DNA of 61,585 bases, taken from NCBI RefSeq assembly GCF_000499205.1, contig NZ_AWUK01000029.1, positions 1 through 61,585 on the forward strand, written 5' to 3'. The position numbers and the translations under genes were made by a program. Below the pieces are notes generated by a model. The model made no database searches. It had not been told where the DNA came from and was given only the letters and a program-made list of their open reading frames with translations. Source of the DNA: Paenibacillus sp. MAEPY2 (GTDB lineage Bacteria; Bacillota; Bacilli; Paenibacillales; Paenibacillaceae). Position 1 is the first letter of the stretch, and each line of letters opens with the position of its first letter. Below are positions 1-8,745 of this stretch, in pieces.

Positions 1-74
1 ATCCCCAGATTTTTTGATTCAATTTTACAAAGGTGAAAATCTGGTGATAAAGGCGAGGCGCATGCTTCCGATGT

Positions 75-96
75 AGCTTTCTTTCAGAAAGCTTTT
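75..96 (+). terminator. Intrinsic terminator of a gene upstream of the window
   Basis: Perfect 8-bp stem (AGCTTTCT / AGAAAGCT) with a 3-base loop, followed by a T-run on the plus strand. No gene ends here inside the window, so it probably ends transcription entering from the left. Confidence 0.45.
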
Positions 97-175
97 AGCT
101 CCGCTTCTTCAGGTTCTTTCTGTCCTCTACGTTTCAAGAAAACTTTTGTTAAACTGTTAGTTAATTAAGGGGAAA

Positions 176-219
176 GAAAAACCGCGGGGTGATGGAAAAA
201 TTCCCTACACCCAGCGGTT
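176..219 (-). terminator. Intrinsic terminator after hxlR
   Basis: Stem between 181-191 and 208-218 (ACCGCGGGGTG with CACCCAGCGGT, one mismatch). On the minus strand it is followed by TTTTTC. It lies 10 bp past the hxlR stop codon. Confidence 0.75.
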
Positions 220-228
220 CGTTTTAAC

Positions 229-594
229 TTAAATTGATTCAGCTTTCCAGATCACATTTTCACCATAGTTTTTACCCCAATCGTACATGGCATGCAGCAC
301 CGGCATCAGGCTCTGACCATGATCAGTCAGTGTATATTCGACACGAGGAGGTACTTCTGCATAGACCTTGCGCTCAATTAGCTTGTCTTCCTCCAGTTCA
401 CGCAGTTGGTTGGTCAGCATCTTTTGGGTAATATGAGGAATCAATCTTTTTAATTCACTGAAACGTTTGGTTCCTTCAAGACCCAGATGCCATAAAATAA
501 TCAGTTTCCATTTGCCGCCAATAACAGCAAGGGTCAATTCTTTCTCACAGTTAATCTCTTTCAGGTTGATTCGTTCCTTGACTTCGGACGCCAT
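229..594 (-). CDS. hxlR: HxlR-family winged-helix transcriptional regulator
   Basis: A 121-residue single-domain winged-helix protein of the HxlR/MarR-like family. The family signature is visible: a cysteine at residue 16 followed by the IGGKWK block (25-30), a recognition helix around 50-75, and the R-V-E-Y-T-L-T wing near 84-90. It lies downstream of hxlB and hxlA on the same strand. In Bacillus subtilis HxlR activates hxlAB in response to formaldehyde, and a matching operator-like repeat lies upstream of hxlA here. The 285-bp gap and the terminator after hxlB suggest its own promoter rather than strict co-transcription. Symbol assigned from context; the family call is firm. Confidence 0.85.
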   Translation of the reverse strand: MASEVKERINLKEINCEKELTLAVIGGKWKLIILWHLGLEGTKRFSELKRLIPHITQKMLTNQLRELEEDKLIERKVYAEVPPRVEYTLTDHGQSLMPVLHAMYDWGKNYGENVIWKAESI

Positions 595-801
595 AGCTCC
601 GAGCCCCCTTTTCTTTCACTTCATCTTATATCGCTAAAATGCAATACGCATATTACAATAACACTCCGCAACAAGAAGAGCATGCTGCCTCCTTTGTATC
701 ATATAACGGGTTCATTGATTTAATACAGCTTGTATACATTCTACTACAGCACAACCCAGTTGTTAAGCAGACCCGAATCAGTCCACAGACAACGATAGCA
801 G

Positions 802-842
802 AAAAGACCGGAACTCCCGCTACTCAAGGGAATTCCGGTCTT
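802..842 (-). terminator. Intrinsic terminator after hxlB
   Basis: Stem AAGACCGGAA (804-813) with TTCCGGTCTT (833-842), followed on the minus strand by TTTTC. It sits 38 bp past the hxlB stop and separates hxlAB from hxlR. Confidence 0.75.
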
Positions 843-879
843 CCATCTATTCTTAATACATCAATCTATGACGTATGGA

Positions 880-1443
880 CTATTCCAGGTTGGCGTGACG
901 CCCAAACATGTCAGCTCCTGTCATATTCTTCATTTGCATCATGGTGAGCACCAGGGCATCCATGCTCAGCAACAGCCCTTGTTCAAACAGGGAGCCCATC
1001 GGCTGAATGGTTACTGTCGCTCCGGCGGTCGCCGTATCCTCTTTGGCGGATGCCGGAAGACGAACCACGGTATTAGACAGTTGTCCGATTGTGGACTCCG
1101 GCTTGATCGTAATCAAACCAACAGGAGCACCTGCTTTACTGGCCTTCTGAGCCATCGCTGCCAGACTGCCTGTCTCCCCTGAGCCTGAGCATAACAAGAG
1201 GAAGTCTTTCGGGCTGATCCCCGGTGTAACGGTCTCTCCAACGACATATACCCGAAGCCCCATCTGCATCAGCCTCATGGCAAAAGCCTTTCCCATCAGA
1301 CCGGATCGACCTGCGCCTGCCACAAAAATCTGTTCGGCAGCCAAAATATGTTCCGCCATGGCCTGCATCTCCGAGTCGTCGATCTGGCTTAACGTCCGTT
1401 CCAACTCCTTCAAGATGTCTGCTGCGTATTGTCGGCTGCTCAT
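880..1443 (-). CDS. hxlB: 6-phospho-3-hexuloisomerase
   Basis: A 187-residue SIS-domain protein, the usual length for 6-phospho-3-hexuloisomerase, the second enzyme of the ribulose monophosphate pathway. It converts D-arabino-hex-3-ulose 6-phosphate to fructose 6-phosphate in the cytoplasm. The sugar-phosphate-binding SIS motifs are seen as GAGRSG (43-48) and SGSGET (86-91). It starts 6 bp after the hxlA stop, so the two are co-transcribed and probably translationally coupled. The C-terminal methionine-rich helix is typical of the family. Confidence 0.93.
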   Translation of the reverse strand: MSSRQYAADILKELERTLSQIDDSEMQAMAEHILAAEQIFVAGAGRSGLMGKAFAMRLMQMGLRVYVVGETVTPGISPKDFLLLCSGSGETGSLAAMAQKASKAGAPVGLITIKPESTIGQLSNTVVRLPASAKEDTATAGATVTIQPMGSLFEQGLLLSMDALVLTMMQMKNMTGADMFGRHANLE

Positions 1444-1449
1444 CTGTTC

Positions 1450-2085
1450 TTACCCTTGTTGAACCAGACGCTGCATCTCAGCTGCTACTTTGGCTTTGTC
1501 TGCTTGTCCAGTGATTCCGCCGCCTACAATGACCAGATCAGGTTGTGCTTTAATTACTTCTGGCAAAGTTTCCAGTTTGATGCCACCAGCTACAGCCGTT
1601 TTGGCGTTTTTCACGGCTTTTTTGATCGTTTGCAGATCTTCGAACGGGCTTTGTCCAACCGCTTGCAGATCATAACCTGTGTGTACGCAAATGTAATCTA
1701 CGCCAAGGGCATCCACTTCACGTGCACGTGTTTCGATATCAGACACGTTGATCATGTCAACTAGAACGAGTTTGTTTTGTTTTTTCGCTTCTTCAACAGC
1801 ACCTTTGATCGTCATGTCGTTGCTTACTCCAAGGACTGTGACCAGATCCGCACCAGCTTCAGCAGCTTTCATGATTTCATAGCCACCTGCGTCCATGATT
1901 TTCAGATCGGCAAGTACTTGCAGATTAGGGAAAGCTTCTTTCATCGCCTTAACCGCATGCAGTCCTTCATTAATAACGATTGGCGTACCAATCTCAACGA
2001 TATCGATATATTGTTCAACCTCTTTAACCAGTGCGATACCTTCAGGGATGTTTACCAAGTCGAGTGCCAATTGCAATTTCATCAT
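1450..2085 (-). CDS. hxlA: 3-hexulose-6-phosphate synthase
   Basis: A 211-residue TIM-barrel of the orotidine-monophosphate-decarboxylase suprafamily. It joins formaldehyde to ribulose 5-phosphate, giving hex-3-ulose 6-phosphate, as a formaldehyde detoxification step. The suprafamily D-x-K-x-x-D signature is seen at D60, K62 and D65, and the N-terminal LALD strand carries the conserved aspartate. An AGGAG ribosome binding site precedes two adjacent ATG codons; the second gives the usual M-x-L-Q-L-A-L start and may be the true one. First gene of the hxlAB unit, preceded by an HxlR-type operator. Confidence 0.95.
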   Translation of the reverse strand: MMKLQLALDLVNIPEGIALVKEVEQYIDIVEIGTPIVINEGLHAVKAMKEAFPNLQVLADLKIMDAGGYEIMKAAEAGADLVTVLGVSNDMTIKGAVEEAKKQNKLVLVDMINVSDIETRAREVDALGVDYICVHTGYDLQAVGQSPFEDLQTIKKAVKNAKTAVAGGIKLETLPEVIKAQPDLVIVGGGITGQADKAKVAAEMQRLVQQG

Positions 2086-2202
2086 TTATTTCTCCTTTGT
2101 TGTTCGAGTGTGAGTAGTATTTCTGTAAAGATTATTTAAAGGTTTAGCCTGCACCAATTCGCCTGTTCAGATGCAAGCACTATTTTTCCTGGCTGCTCAT
2201 TC

Positions 2203-2208
2203 ATTGTA
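2203..2208 (-). promoter_or_regulatory. Candidate -10 box of the hxlA promoter
   Basis: TACAAT on the minus strand, about 120 bp upstream of hxlA. The matching -35 region is poor, which fits activator-dependent transcription by HxlR bound just upstream. Confidence 0.4.
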
Positions 2209-2230
2209 GATCCTGACTATCCATTGGGGA

Positions 2231-2260
2231 AGTACGCACTTTGAAGTCAGGTAGTTACCT
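2231..2260. promoter_or_regulatory. HxlR-type operator upstream of hxlA
   Basis: Two similar short arms on the plus strand, AGTACGCACTTT followed by GAAGTCAGGTAGTTACCT, with GTA/TAC symmetry. This resembles the paired boxes HxlR-family regulators bind next to the genes they control. It lies just upstream of the candidate hxlA -35 region, an activator position. The rest of the 400-bp gap between hxlA and the lactonase gene shows no gene. Confidence 0.5.
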
Positions 2261-2372
2261 CCACGATACTATTGAATAAATTATGTTGTTATCTGAACTT
2301 ATATCATGAAAATATGTTATATTCCACAAGGATCAATTACGGGCATCTAGGAAGTCGCCATACTCACCTCAT

Positions 2373-2403
2373 CAAAAAAGACCCCGCCACAAGGGCAGGG
2401 TCT
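2373..2403 (-). terminator. Intrinsic terminator after the lactonase gene
   Basis: GC-rich stem (GACCCCGCC with GGGCAGGGTC) followed by TTTTTT on the minus strand, 84 bp past the stop codon at 2487. Confidence 0.8.
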
Positions 2404-2486
2404 CCCCAAAAATTCAGGTCAATTAGTTCAAATCTATTGATCTAAAGGCTTATTCAAACCTCACGTTTATCTTACGAATCATGGGT

Positions 2487-3569
2487 TTACAGATAAACAG
2501 GTTTCACACATACCGGCTTGGATACACCTGTGCTGTGCCCTGTGTATTTCAGACGTCCGCCCTCCTGATCCACTGTAAAGGAAACGATATTGTTGGTATC
2601 GCGGTTAGCTGCAATCAGCAGCTTGCCATTCGGAGTCAGTGCAAAGTGACGCGGGTGTTTACCCTCAGCAGATACATGCTCAACCAGTTTCAAATGCCCT
2701 GTTTCCGCGTCTACTGCAAATACAACAATGCTGTCGTGTCCACGGTTAGAACCGTATACGAAACGTCCGTCGTTGGATACGGCGATTTCAGCTGTTGTGT
2801 TTTCACTGCCGTCATAGCCATCAGGCAATGTGGACACGGTGGAAACCTCTTTCAACGTGCCTGCTGCTGCATCATAACGGAACGATGTAATGGAGGAATC
2901 CACTTCGTTAATGACATAGGCGAATTGACCATTCGGATGGAATGCCAGGTGACGTGGTCCAGCACCCGGATGTGTTTTGGTTTCACTGTGCAGTACAAGT
3001 TCGTTCTTGTCTGCATCTATGGAGTAGATTGCAATTTTGTCCGCACCCAGATCCTGTACCATCATGTATTTGCCATCCGGGCTAAAGAATGCGGAATGCA
3101 CATGTGGCTTGTCCTGACGCTCAGGATGCGCACCTTTGCCTTCATGTTTCTTCTCATCCAGAAGTTCTCCAACTTCGCCGTTATTGGTCAGAGCTTGCAG
3201 ACCGACCAGACCACCGTGGTAGCTGGAAAGGATCAAGTAACGACCGGATGGGTCGCGTTGGATATGACATGGCGGAGCCGAGATCGAATCATGACGATTC
3301 AGCAAAGACAATTTTCCTGTAGAAGGATCAATGCTCAGAGCTACAGCTTCAGACATTTTATTGCCTTCAGCAGACGCCGTTTCACCGATCGCATACAGTT
3401 TATTACCTTCAGCATCCACGTTTACAAACGTTGGGTTCTTCACGCCCGAGATGCCGTCAAGCTTGGAAAGGCTACCTGTGTCTTCATTCAATTCATATGC
3501 GTAAATGCCCTCATTTTCCGCTTCGGCATAAGAGCCGGCCAATACGAGCAAGCGTTTTGATTCACTCAT
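2487..3569 (-). CDS. Lactonase (6-phosphogluconolactonase-like) seven-bladed beta-propeller
   Basis: A 360-residue cytoplasmic protein of the YkgB/Pgl lactonase family, which hydrolyses 6-phosphogluconolactone in the oxidative pentose phosphate pathway or related lactones. Repeated blade motifs are visible (GRYLILSSYHGG, GKYMMVQDLGADKI, GPRHLAFHPNGQFAYVINE, GRFVYGSNRGHDSI, PRHFALTPNGKLLIAANRDTN in N- to C-terminal order). The ATG at 3569 was chosen because a GAGGAGGAAAC ribosome binding site precedes it; a longer frame upstream lacks one. Monocistronic with its own terminator. The physiological substrate is not fixed by sequence. Confidence 0.85.
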   Translation of the reverse strand: MSESKRLLVLAGSYAEAENEGIYAYELNEDTGSLSKLDGISGVKNPTFVNVDAEGNKLYAIGETASAEGNKMSEAVALSIDPSTGKLSLLNRHDSISAPPCHIQRDPSGRYLILSSYHGGLVGLQALTNNGEVGELLDEKKHEGKGAHPERQDKPHVHSAFFSPDGKYMMVQDLGADKIAIYSIDADKNELVLHSETKTHPGAGPRHLAFHPNGQFAYVINEVDSSITSFRYDAAAGTLKEVSTVSTLPDGYDGSENTTAEIAVSNDGRFVYGSNRGHDSIVVFAVDAETGHLKLVEHVSAEGKHPRHFALTPNGKLLIAANRDTNNIVSFTVDQEGGRLKYTGHSTGVSKPVCVKPVYL

Positions 3570-3783
3570 TACAGTTTCCTCCTCTATGTGTATGTAATCT
3601 GGTTGCACCTCTTCTATAATAAATCTGCCATATCAAAATAGCAATCCACCGCCCCTGCGCAGCCATCAAAGAAGCGGCATCCACATCGCCCACTACGTAA
3701 GACAATACCAAAATCCACTCCCGACGAAGGACAACTTCTGCTATGATAAAATAGGTTTTTCATCCAGAAAGGACTGAATTCGG

Positions 3784-4713
3784 TTGTTTAATTCATTTCT
3801 GCTCACGTTATATCATGTATTTCTGCCGATATCTCTTCCGGTGATTGGAGGCATTTTGTTAAAACGTTTCAAAAATTGGGATACCCGGCCGCTGTCGACC
3901 TTTTCCCTTTATATTTTGAGCCCTGCACTGATCTTTGATACGCTGCTGCATGCCGAGATTACATGGACGGACGTAACCGGTACGTTCTGGTTTTCTATTA
4001 TTAATTTAATCGCCCTATGGGCACTGGCTGAACTGTTGAGCCGGATATTCCATCTTGGCGCAAGCGAAAAAGCGGGCCTCACCCTTGTATCCACGTTTAC
4101 AAACTGCGTGAATTATGGGCTCCCGCTTGTATTACTTGCTTTTGGACAGCTTGGATTGGATAAGGCTTCGGTATATGTCATCGGACAGATGATCATTGTT
4201 AACACGGTAGGAATCTTTTTTGCAGCCAGATCCGAATTTACCGTCAAAAACGCGATCCTGTCCGTCTTCCGTATGCCTTCCATCTATGCTGCTGCGATAG
4301 CCATCATCCTGCGCGCAACCAATCTGAGCTTGCCCCAGGCACTGGATGGAGGCATCTCCATGCTCGCAGCCGGATACTCCCCTGTCGTACTGGCCATTCT
4401 GGGTGCGCAGATGTTAAGACCGCGCGGTTCTGTGGAACCTTGGAAACCCAACGTCCGCAAAGCATTCTGGACTGGACTCGTGGTACGACTTGCCGCAGCG
4501 CCAGTACTCTCGTATCTGATTCTGACCGCACTTCAGATTGAAGGAACGTTATTCAGTGTGCTGCTCATCCTGGCGTCAATGCCGACCGCAGTGAACGCAG
4601 TAATTTTGGCCGAGCAATTCAATGCCTCTCCGCAGTTTGTGTCCCGCTGTATTCTGTGGACAACCGCGGCGTCAATGGTTATTCTGCCGATCATGATTGT
4701 GATGTCTTCCTAA
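3784..4713 (+). CDS. AEC-family (auxin efflux carrier) transporter
   Basis: A 309-residue membrane protein with about ten hydrophobic segments and the AEC/malonate-permease fold: an N-terminal bundle with PVIGGILLKR, a conserved TFTNCVNYGLP segment near residue 107, and a C-terminal bundle ending MPTAVNAVILAEQF. The family exports small organic anions; the substrate here is unknown. A TTG start at 3784 is preceded by AGAAAGGA. Its 3' end overlaps the oppositely oriented DUF2062 gene by 23 bp. Confidence 0.85.
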   Translation: MFNSFLLTLYHVFLPISLPVIGGILLKRFKNWDTRPLSTFSLYILSPALIFDTLLHAEITWTDVTGTFWFSIINLIALWALAELLSRIFHLGASEKAGLTLVSTFTNCVNYGLPLVLLAFGQLGLDKASVYVIGQMIIVNTVGIFFAARSEFTVKNAILSVFRMPSIYAAAIAIILRATNLSLPQALDGGISMLAAGYSPVVLAILGAQMLRPRGSVEPWKPNVRKAFWTGLVVRLAAAPVLSYLILTALQIEGTLFSVLLILASMPTAVNAVILAEQFNASPQFVSRCILWTTAASMVILPIMIVMSS

Positions 4714-5281
4714 TCAGCACGGAAGCTGGTGTTGGAGACATCGCTGCCTGCTTGCGTTTCTCCAATCGGCGCTCAAAGCGGCGTTTGAGTGCTCTGACAT
4801 AGAAGAACTTGACGACAAAGTAAGAAATCACGCCGAGGATAACTCCAAAGACGGACATACCTGCCAGAATATCCAAACCACCCAGCAAAAGTTCACTTAG
4901 TGCGGACCAGTTACCGCGAAACAGCTCCATAAAGGCACTCTCATGAACAGGTCCCTGCCCCATGCTATGTGCCGGCAAGATCCATGAACCAATTTGCTTG
5001 GCAAGCGGCATCAATATGATGGGCAGGAATGTCAGCTTGCCGACCACATTGCCCACGATAGCTGCTGGCAGGGAACCACCGGACAAACGTACAATCGGAT
5101 AGAACACGAGATAAACCAGTGAGGCAGTCGAGATAACGATCAGTTCCAGACCAAAACCCAAAGCAAATCCGGTAGATACTTTATGTGCCCCGCCGGGAGC
5201 ACGTAACAATTTGAGAAAATTAAGCTTCAAAGCACGTGTTAAACGTGCAAAACGTGAGTTTTTGCTTTTCTGTAGGTTCAT
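4691..5281 (-). CDS. DUF2062 membrane protein
   Basis: A 196-residue integral membrane protein with three or four hydrophobic segments and basic ends. It has the DUF2062 pattern: a P-x-G-G-A-H-K-V-S-x-G-F-A-L-G loop followed by GSLPAAIVGNVVG near residues 68-80. The molecular function of this family is not established. The stop codon lies inside the last codons of the convergent AEC gene. Confidence 0.75.
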   Translation of the reverse strand: MNLQKSKNSRFARLTRALKLNFLKLLRAPGGAHKVSTGFALGFGLELIVISTASLVYLVFYPIVRLSGGSLPAAIVGNVVGKLTFLPIILMPLAKQIGSWILPAHSMGQGPVHESAFMELFRGNWSALSELLLGGLDILAGMSVFGVILGVISYFVVKFFYVRALKRRFERRLEKRKQAAMSPTPASVLIRKTSQS

Positions 5282-5339
5282 ACCGAACTTCCCCTTATCT
5301 TACACAAATGACGGCTCAAGCCGCCTATTCTTCAGTATA

Positions 5340-5798
5340 TCACACCGCGTTAACGCCTGCTGTTATAATCACTGGCTGTGTCTCGATAGCAACATTGCCT
5401 GCTACAGCTCTGGATATCATGCAGGACTCTTCTGCTTTATGTGCCAGGCGCTCTGCCTTCGTCACATCAGCATCAGATGCATCCGCTTTGAGCACAATTC
5501 GAGGTCTGTGTATGATCCGCTCGTACGTAAATACATTATTGGTCACATCCACCGTCGCTTCGGACTCCAGTGTCAGCTCATCCGGTGTAATATCCGATCG
5601 CTCCAGCATCGCTGCGAGTGTAATCAAATAACAGGTGGACGCTGCACCAAGCAGCATTTCATCCGGATTGGTGCCGGTACCCGGACCACCCATCTCCTGT
5701 GGAATCGAAATAACTGTTTTTAACCCGCCTGCATCAATATGCCCTTCACTGTTACGTCCACCATTCCAAACGGCTTTCAGGTGAAAAGGATGTTTCAT
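5340..5798 (-). CDS. OsmC-family peroxiredoxin-like protein
   Basis: A 152-residue OsmC/Ohr-fold protein, cytoplasmic, expected to reduce hydroperoxides through two cysteines. The first is in AASTCYLITLAAML near residue 55 and the second in EESCMISRAVAGN near residue 123. The ATG at 5798 was chosen because AAAGGA lies nine bases upstream; the in-frame ATG three codons earlier abuts that site. It lies 19 bp after the DeoR-type regulator gene on the same strand and may share its transcript. Confidence 0.85.
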   Translation of the reverse strand: MKHPFHLKAVWNGGRNSEGHIDAGGLKTVISIPQEMGGPGTGTNPDEMLLGAASTCYLITLAAMLERSDITPDELTLESEATVDVTNNVFTYERIIHRPRIVLKADASDADVTKAERLAHKAEESCMISRAVAGNVAIETQPVIITAGVNAV

Positions 5799-5817
5799 TA
5801 TATTCATTCCTTTCGAA

Positions 5818-6585
5818 TTAGACACGGACACATGTTATGGATTGTTCATTTAGTGTGCTAACCTGTTCTTCATCTAAACCCAGATCCGTTATTACTTTGG
5901 CCACACTGCTGAGTTCCGCCACTCTTGTAAAAGCCTGCACGCCAAATTTGCTTGAATCCGCCAGCAAAATAACTTCATCCGCAATGCTGAGCATCTTCTG
6001 CTTCACCAGTGCCTGCAATTCATTCGACTCACTGATGCCCTTGGTCAGATGTACACCTTTGCAGGATAAGAAAACTTTATCCACATGATAGGCATCCAGC
6101 GAACGTTCAGCCAGTGGCCCTACAAACGACAAGGACTTCGAAGCTAGCTGCCCGCCGGTGGCGATCACACGAATCTGTTCCTTGTTACTCAGCTCAGCCG
6201 CAACCTTAATGGAGTTGGTCAACACAGTGAGCGGGATGTTTGGCAGTCCTGCCGCCATATACCACGCCGTTGTACTGGCATCCAGCGCTATCCGGTCGCC
6301 AGGCTCTACCATTTTTACCGCTTCGTCCGCAATTCTGCGTTTCTCTTCTGCATGAGTTACAGCCCGCTCCGGATAAGGGATTTCCGACTGCCCTTCTTCT
6401 TTATATTTTACGCTGACAGCTCCGCCATGGGAACGCCTGAGCCTTCCAGCCTGTTCAAGCTTGTCCAGATCACGTCGAATCGTTTCTTCCGTCACTCCGC
6501 ACCGCTCACTAAGCTCGGTCACACGCATGCTTCCCTGCGCATCTACCCATTCCACAATTTTCTCATAACGTTCAGCCACGAGCAT
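5818..6585 (-). CDS. DeoR-family transcriptional regulator
   Basis: A 255-residue regulator with an N-terminal DeoR helix-turn-helix (about residues 5-55, including VTEETIRRDLDKLE) and a C-terminal sugar-phosphate-sensing domain (DRIALDAST, VLTNS, ATGG, FLSCKGVH). DeoR proteins usually repress sugar catabolic genes and respond to phosphorylated intermediates. No adjacent sugar operon is visible, so the target is unknown. The ATG at 6585 has the better ribosome-site spacing than the ATG two codons upstream. Confidence 0.88.
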   Translation of the reverse strand: MLVAERYEKIVEWVDAQGSMRVTELSERCGVTEETIRRDLDKLEQAGRLRRSHGGAVSVKYKEEGQSEIPYPERAVTHAEEKRRIADEAVKMVEPGDRIALDASTTAWYMAAGLPNIPLTVLTNSIKVAAELSNKEQIRVIATGGQLASKSLSFVGPLAERSLDAYHVDKVFLSCKGVHLTKGISESNELQALVKQKMLSIADEVILLADSSKFGVQAFTRVAELSSVAKVITDLGLDEEQVSTLNEQSITCVRV

Positions 6586-6687
6586 CTTCATTCACTCCAA
6601 ACCGTTGATTATCCAAGATGAATCCTGTTCATCTCATCATACCACAGTGCTCCCGGAAGTAGAATTTCATCGAGACACAGTGGGTGC

Positions 6688-6715
6688 AAAAAAGAGGGAG
6701 CTTCCGCTCCCTCCA
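6688..6715 (-). terminator. Intrinsic terminator after the flavin oxidoreductase gene
   Basis: Near-perfect stem GAGGGAGC / GCTCCCTC with loop GGAA, followed by TTTTTTG on the minus strand, 23 bp past the stop at 6738. Confidence 0.85.
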
Positions 6716-6737
6716 AGTTCAATGAAATCATAATGTC

Positions 6738-7868
6738 TTATTTATCATCAGCCATAGGGAACCAACCCGGTGTGTGAATGATTGCATTCCACAGTCCGTC
6801 AGGGATAACCAGACGCTCCTGATCCGATTTGGTAAGAATCGTCTCGATATCTTCTTCACGACCGCTTTCGATTTTCTCAACCCAATCCGGCTCAATAATA
6901 AGCTCACGACCAAGCGCAAGCAATGACACACCACTTTGAAGAGCTTCAGCTGCCTCGTCTGCAGTATGGATAGAACCTACACCAATGACAGGCATTCTAC
7001 CCGCCACACGATCAAGGATAAATTCAATTCTGGAGCGTGTATCTGCTTCACCTCGTCTTGGTTTGGACCAGAACTCGTTAACGGATACGTGCAGATAATC
7101 CAGATTTTTATCTTTTAGCGCATCCACCAATGCATACGTCTCTTCCATGGTCAATCCAGGTGTTTCCGGCTCTTCCGGGGAGAAACGGTATCCAACGATA
7201 AACGGCAGTTTCGTATGTGCAGCTACAACCTTCTGTACCTCATCCACTACAGCGAGTGGGAATGTGAGACGTTTCTCGATGCTTCCACCCCAGCGATCTT
7301 CACGTCGGTTGGAATGCGGAGAGAAGAACTGCTGGATCAGATAACCGTTCGCACCATGAATCTCAACACCATCAAATCCAGCTTCAATGGCACGACGGGT
7401 TGCTTCCCCAAAGTCCTTGATGATGGACGTAATTTCTTCATCAGACAACTCTCTTGGTACAGGAGATCCCGGACGCTCATTGGCAACAGCGCTTGGAGCA
7501 GCGACTTGACCGGCTGGTACCGCTTGTTCTGGTGTGAGACGACCTGCATGGAAAATTTGCAGTACGGCTCTGGAGCCTTGCTGCTTCATGGTAGCGGCCA
7601 GACGTTTCAGACCAGGAATAAAGCTGTCGTCATAACTACCGAACTGAGCCGGAAAACCGATTCCATTCGGAGTTACATGAGTTACCGCTGTAAGGGACAT
7701 GCCTGCACCGCCGGTACGACGTGCATAATAAGCAAGTTCAGCGTCTGAAACAGTACCATCCGGGTTCGAGGACATATGAGTCATGGGAGCGAGCACAATC
7801 CGGTTTTTCAATGTAATGCCGCTTGGCAGTGAAACTTGTTCAAACATCGGGCTATACTTTGGATTCAT
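6738..7868 (-). CDS. NADH-dependent flavin oxidoreductase, old yellow enzyme family
   Basis: A 376-residue FMN TIM-barrel of the old yellow enzyme family, closest in style to Bacillus YqiG. It would reduce activated alkenes or related electrophiles with NAD(P)H. Visible features are the FMN-binding start (LKNRIVLAPMTH, 20-31), the catalytic H171/N174 pair in HGANGYL, the downstream RREDRWGGS loop and the C-terminal ALGRELI phosphate loop. AGGAGGG precedes the ATG. Monocistronic with its own terminator. Confidence 0.92.
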   Translation of the reverse strand: MNPKYSPMFEQVSLPSGITLKNRIVLAPMTHMSSNPDGTVSDAELAYYARRTGGAGMSLTAVTHVTPNGIGFPAQFGSYDDSFIPGLKRLAATMKQQGSRAVLQIFHAGRLTPEQAVPAGQVAAPSAVANERPGSPVPRELSDEEITSIIKDFGEATRRAIEAGFDGVEIHGANGYLIQQFFSPHSNRREDRWGGSIEKRLTFPLAVVDEVQKVVAAHTKLPFIVGYRFSPEEPETPGLTMEETYALVDALKDKNLDYLHVSVNEFWSKPRRGEADTRSRIEFILDRVAGRMPVIGVGSIHTADEAAEALQSGVSLLALGRELIIEPDWVEKIESGREEDIETILTKSDQERLVIPDGLWNAIIHTPGWFPMADDK

Positions 7869-8014
7869 TCGTGGTTCCCTCCTGATTAAACATCTCTTTT
7901 AATAGATATATGAATATGTGCTTCCACTTACTGTAATGATTATAGTTACGTTTCATTCACATTGCAACTTTTCATTTTTATTTTTTTCACTACATTTTAT
8001 TTCGTTGCTCAACC

Positions 8015-8046
8015 CAAAAAGACGGAGTGTCCTGTGACTCTCCGCC
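8015..8046 (-). terminator. Intrinsic terminator after the SRAP gene
   Basis: Stem GGCGGAG / CTCCGTC with an inner GT/AC pairing, then TTTTTG on the minus strand, about 20 bp past the stop at 8068. Confidence 0.75.
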
Positions 8047-8067
8047 TCCTTCACTCCCTTTATCCGC

Positions 8068-8745
8068 TTAGAAACTGCGTACGTAGGCTAGCTTCTGATC
8101 CATCTCTTCTACACATTCATAACAGTCATGCTCATCATTGGCTACCATCGGAGTGACCGGATACAGATTCATCTCAGTACTGTTGTAGGATTTCAACAAC
8201 GGCAGCAGCTGGGTCACTCGTGTATTTGCCGGATCCAGCCAAGTATTAATCTCTTCTTCAGACAGAATCGCCGGCATTTTGCTGCCAAACTCACGTGTAA
8301 CCATGTTCGCGCCCGCCATCAGCATCGTGCAGGTACGCAGTGGCTGTTTGCGTGTATCTTTCCATACCTCGTATAATCCCGCAATGCCAAACAATCCACG
8401 ATCCGGCATAACCACACGCACCGCATAGCTTTTCTTGCCTTCCTGACGCCAGTAGTACAAACCATTACATGGGATAACACAACGCTTCGTCTCTACCAGC
8501 TTATAGTAGGCTGGATTCTCATGCACCGTCATAAGATTGGCGTTAACTGCATCGCGACCCCAGAACGGAATGAACCCCCACCGGAACTCGTCCAATACCC
8601 GTTCTCCATCCTGATGCAAAATTATCGGGGTGTGCTGGGTTGGGCTGATATTGTACCGGTTTTTGTAATAATACATCACCCGTTCAATCTTGAAATGATC
8701 TCTGACCTCATCCAAATCGGCTGCCAATGAAAAACGGTTACACAT
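8068..8745 (-). CDS. SRAP (YedK/HMCES-like) domain protein lacking catalytic Glu and His
   Basis: A 225-residue protein of the SOS-response-associated peptidase family, which shields abasic sites in single-stranded DNA by a thiazolidine crosslink to Cys2. The ATG at 8745 was chosen because it leaves Cys2 exposed after Met removal and has GGAAAGGA upstream; a longer frame lacks this. Cys2 and the N-A-N segment (69-71) are kept. The usual glutamate of the G-F-Y-E-W motif is Tyr98 and the histidine of H-x-R-M-P is Gly154. It may crosslink without normal release, or have a different role. Monocistronic. Confidence 0.85.
   Translation of the reverse strand: MCNRFSLAADLDEVRDHFKIERVMYYYKNRYNISPTQHTPIILHQDGERVLDEFRWGFIPFWGRDAVNANLMTVHENPAYYKLVETKRCVIPCNGLYYWRQEGKKSYAVRVVMPDRGLFGIAGLYEVWKDTRKQPLRTCTMLMAGANMVTREFGSKMPAILSEEEINTWLDPANTRVTQLLPLLKSYNSTEMNLYPVTPMVANDEHDCYECVEEMDQKLAYVRSF

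Noticed and set aside
2481..3560. 359-codon open frame on the plus strand opposite the lactonase gene
   Set aside because: Antisense shadow of a clear beta-propeller gene. The translated product has no recognisable motif and no ribosome site.
7215..7748. 177-codon plus-strand frame opposite the old yellow enzyme gene
   Set aside because: Shadow of a strongly conserved gene; composition is not protein-like.
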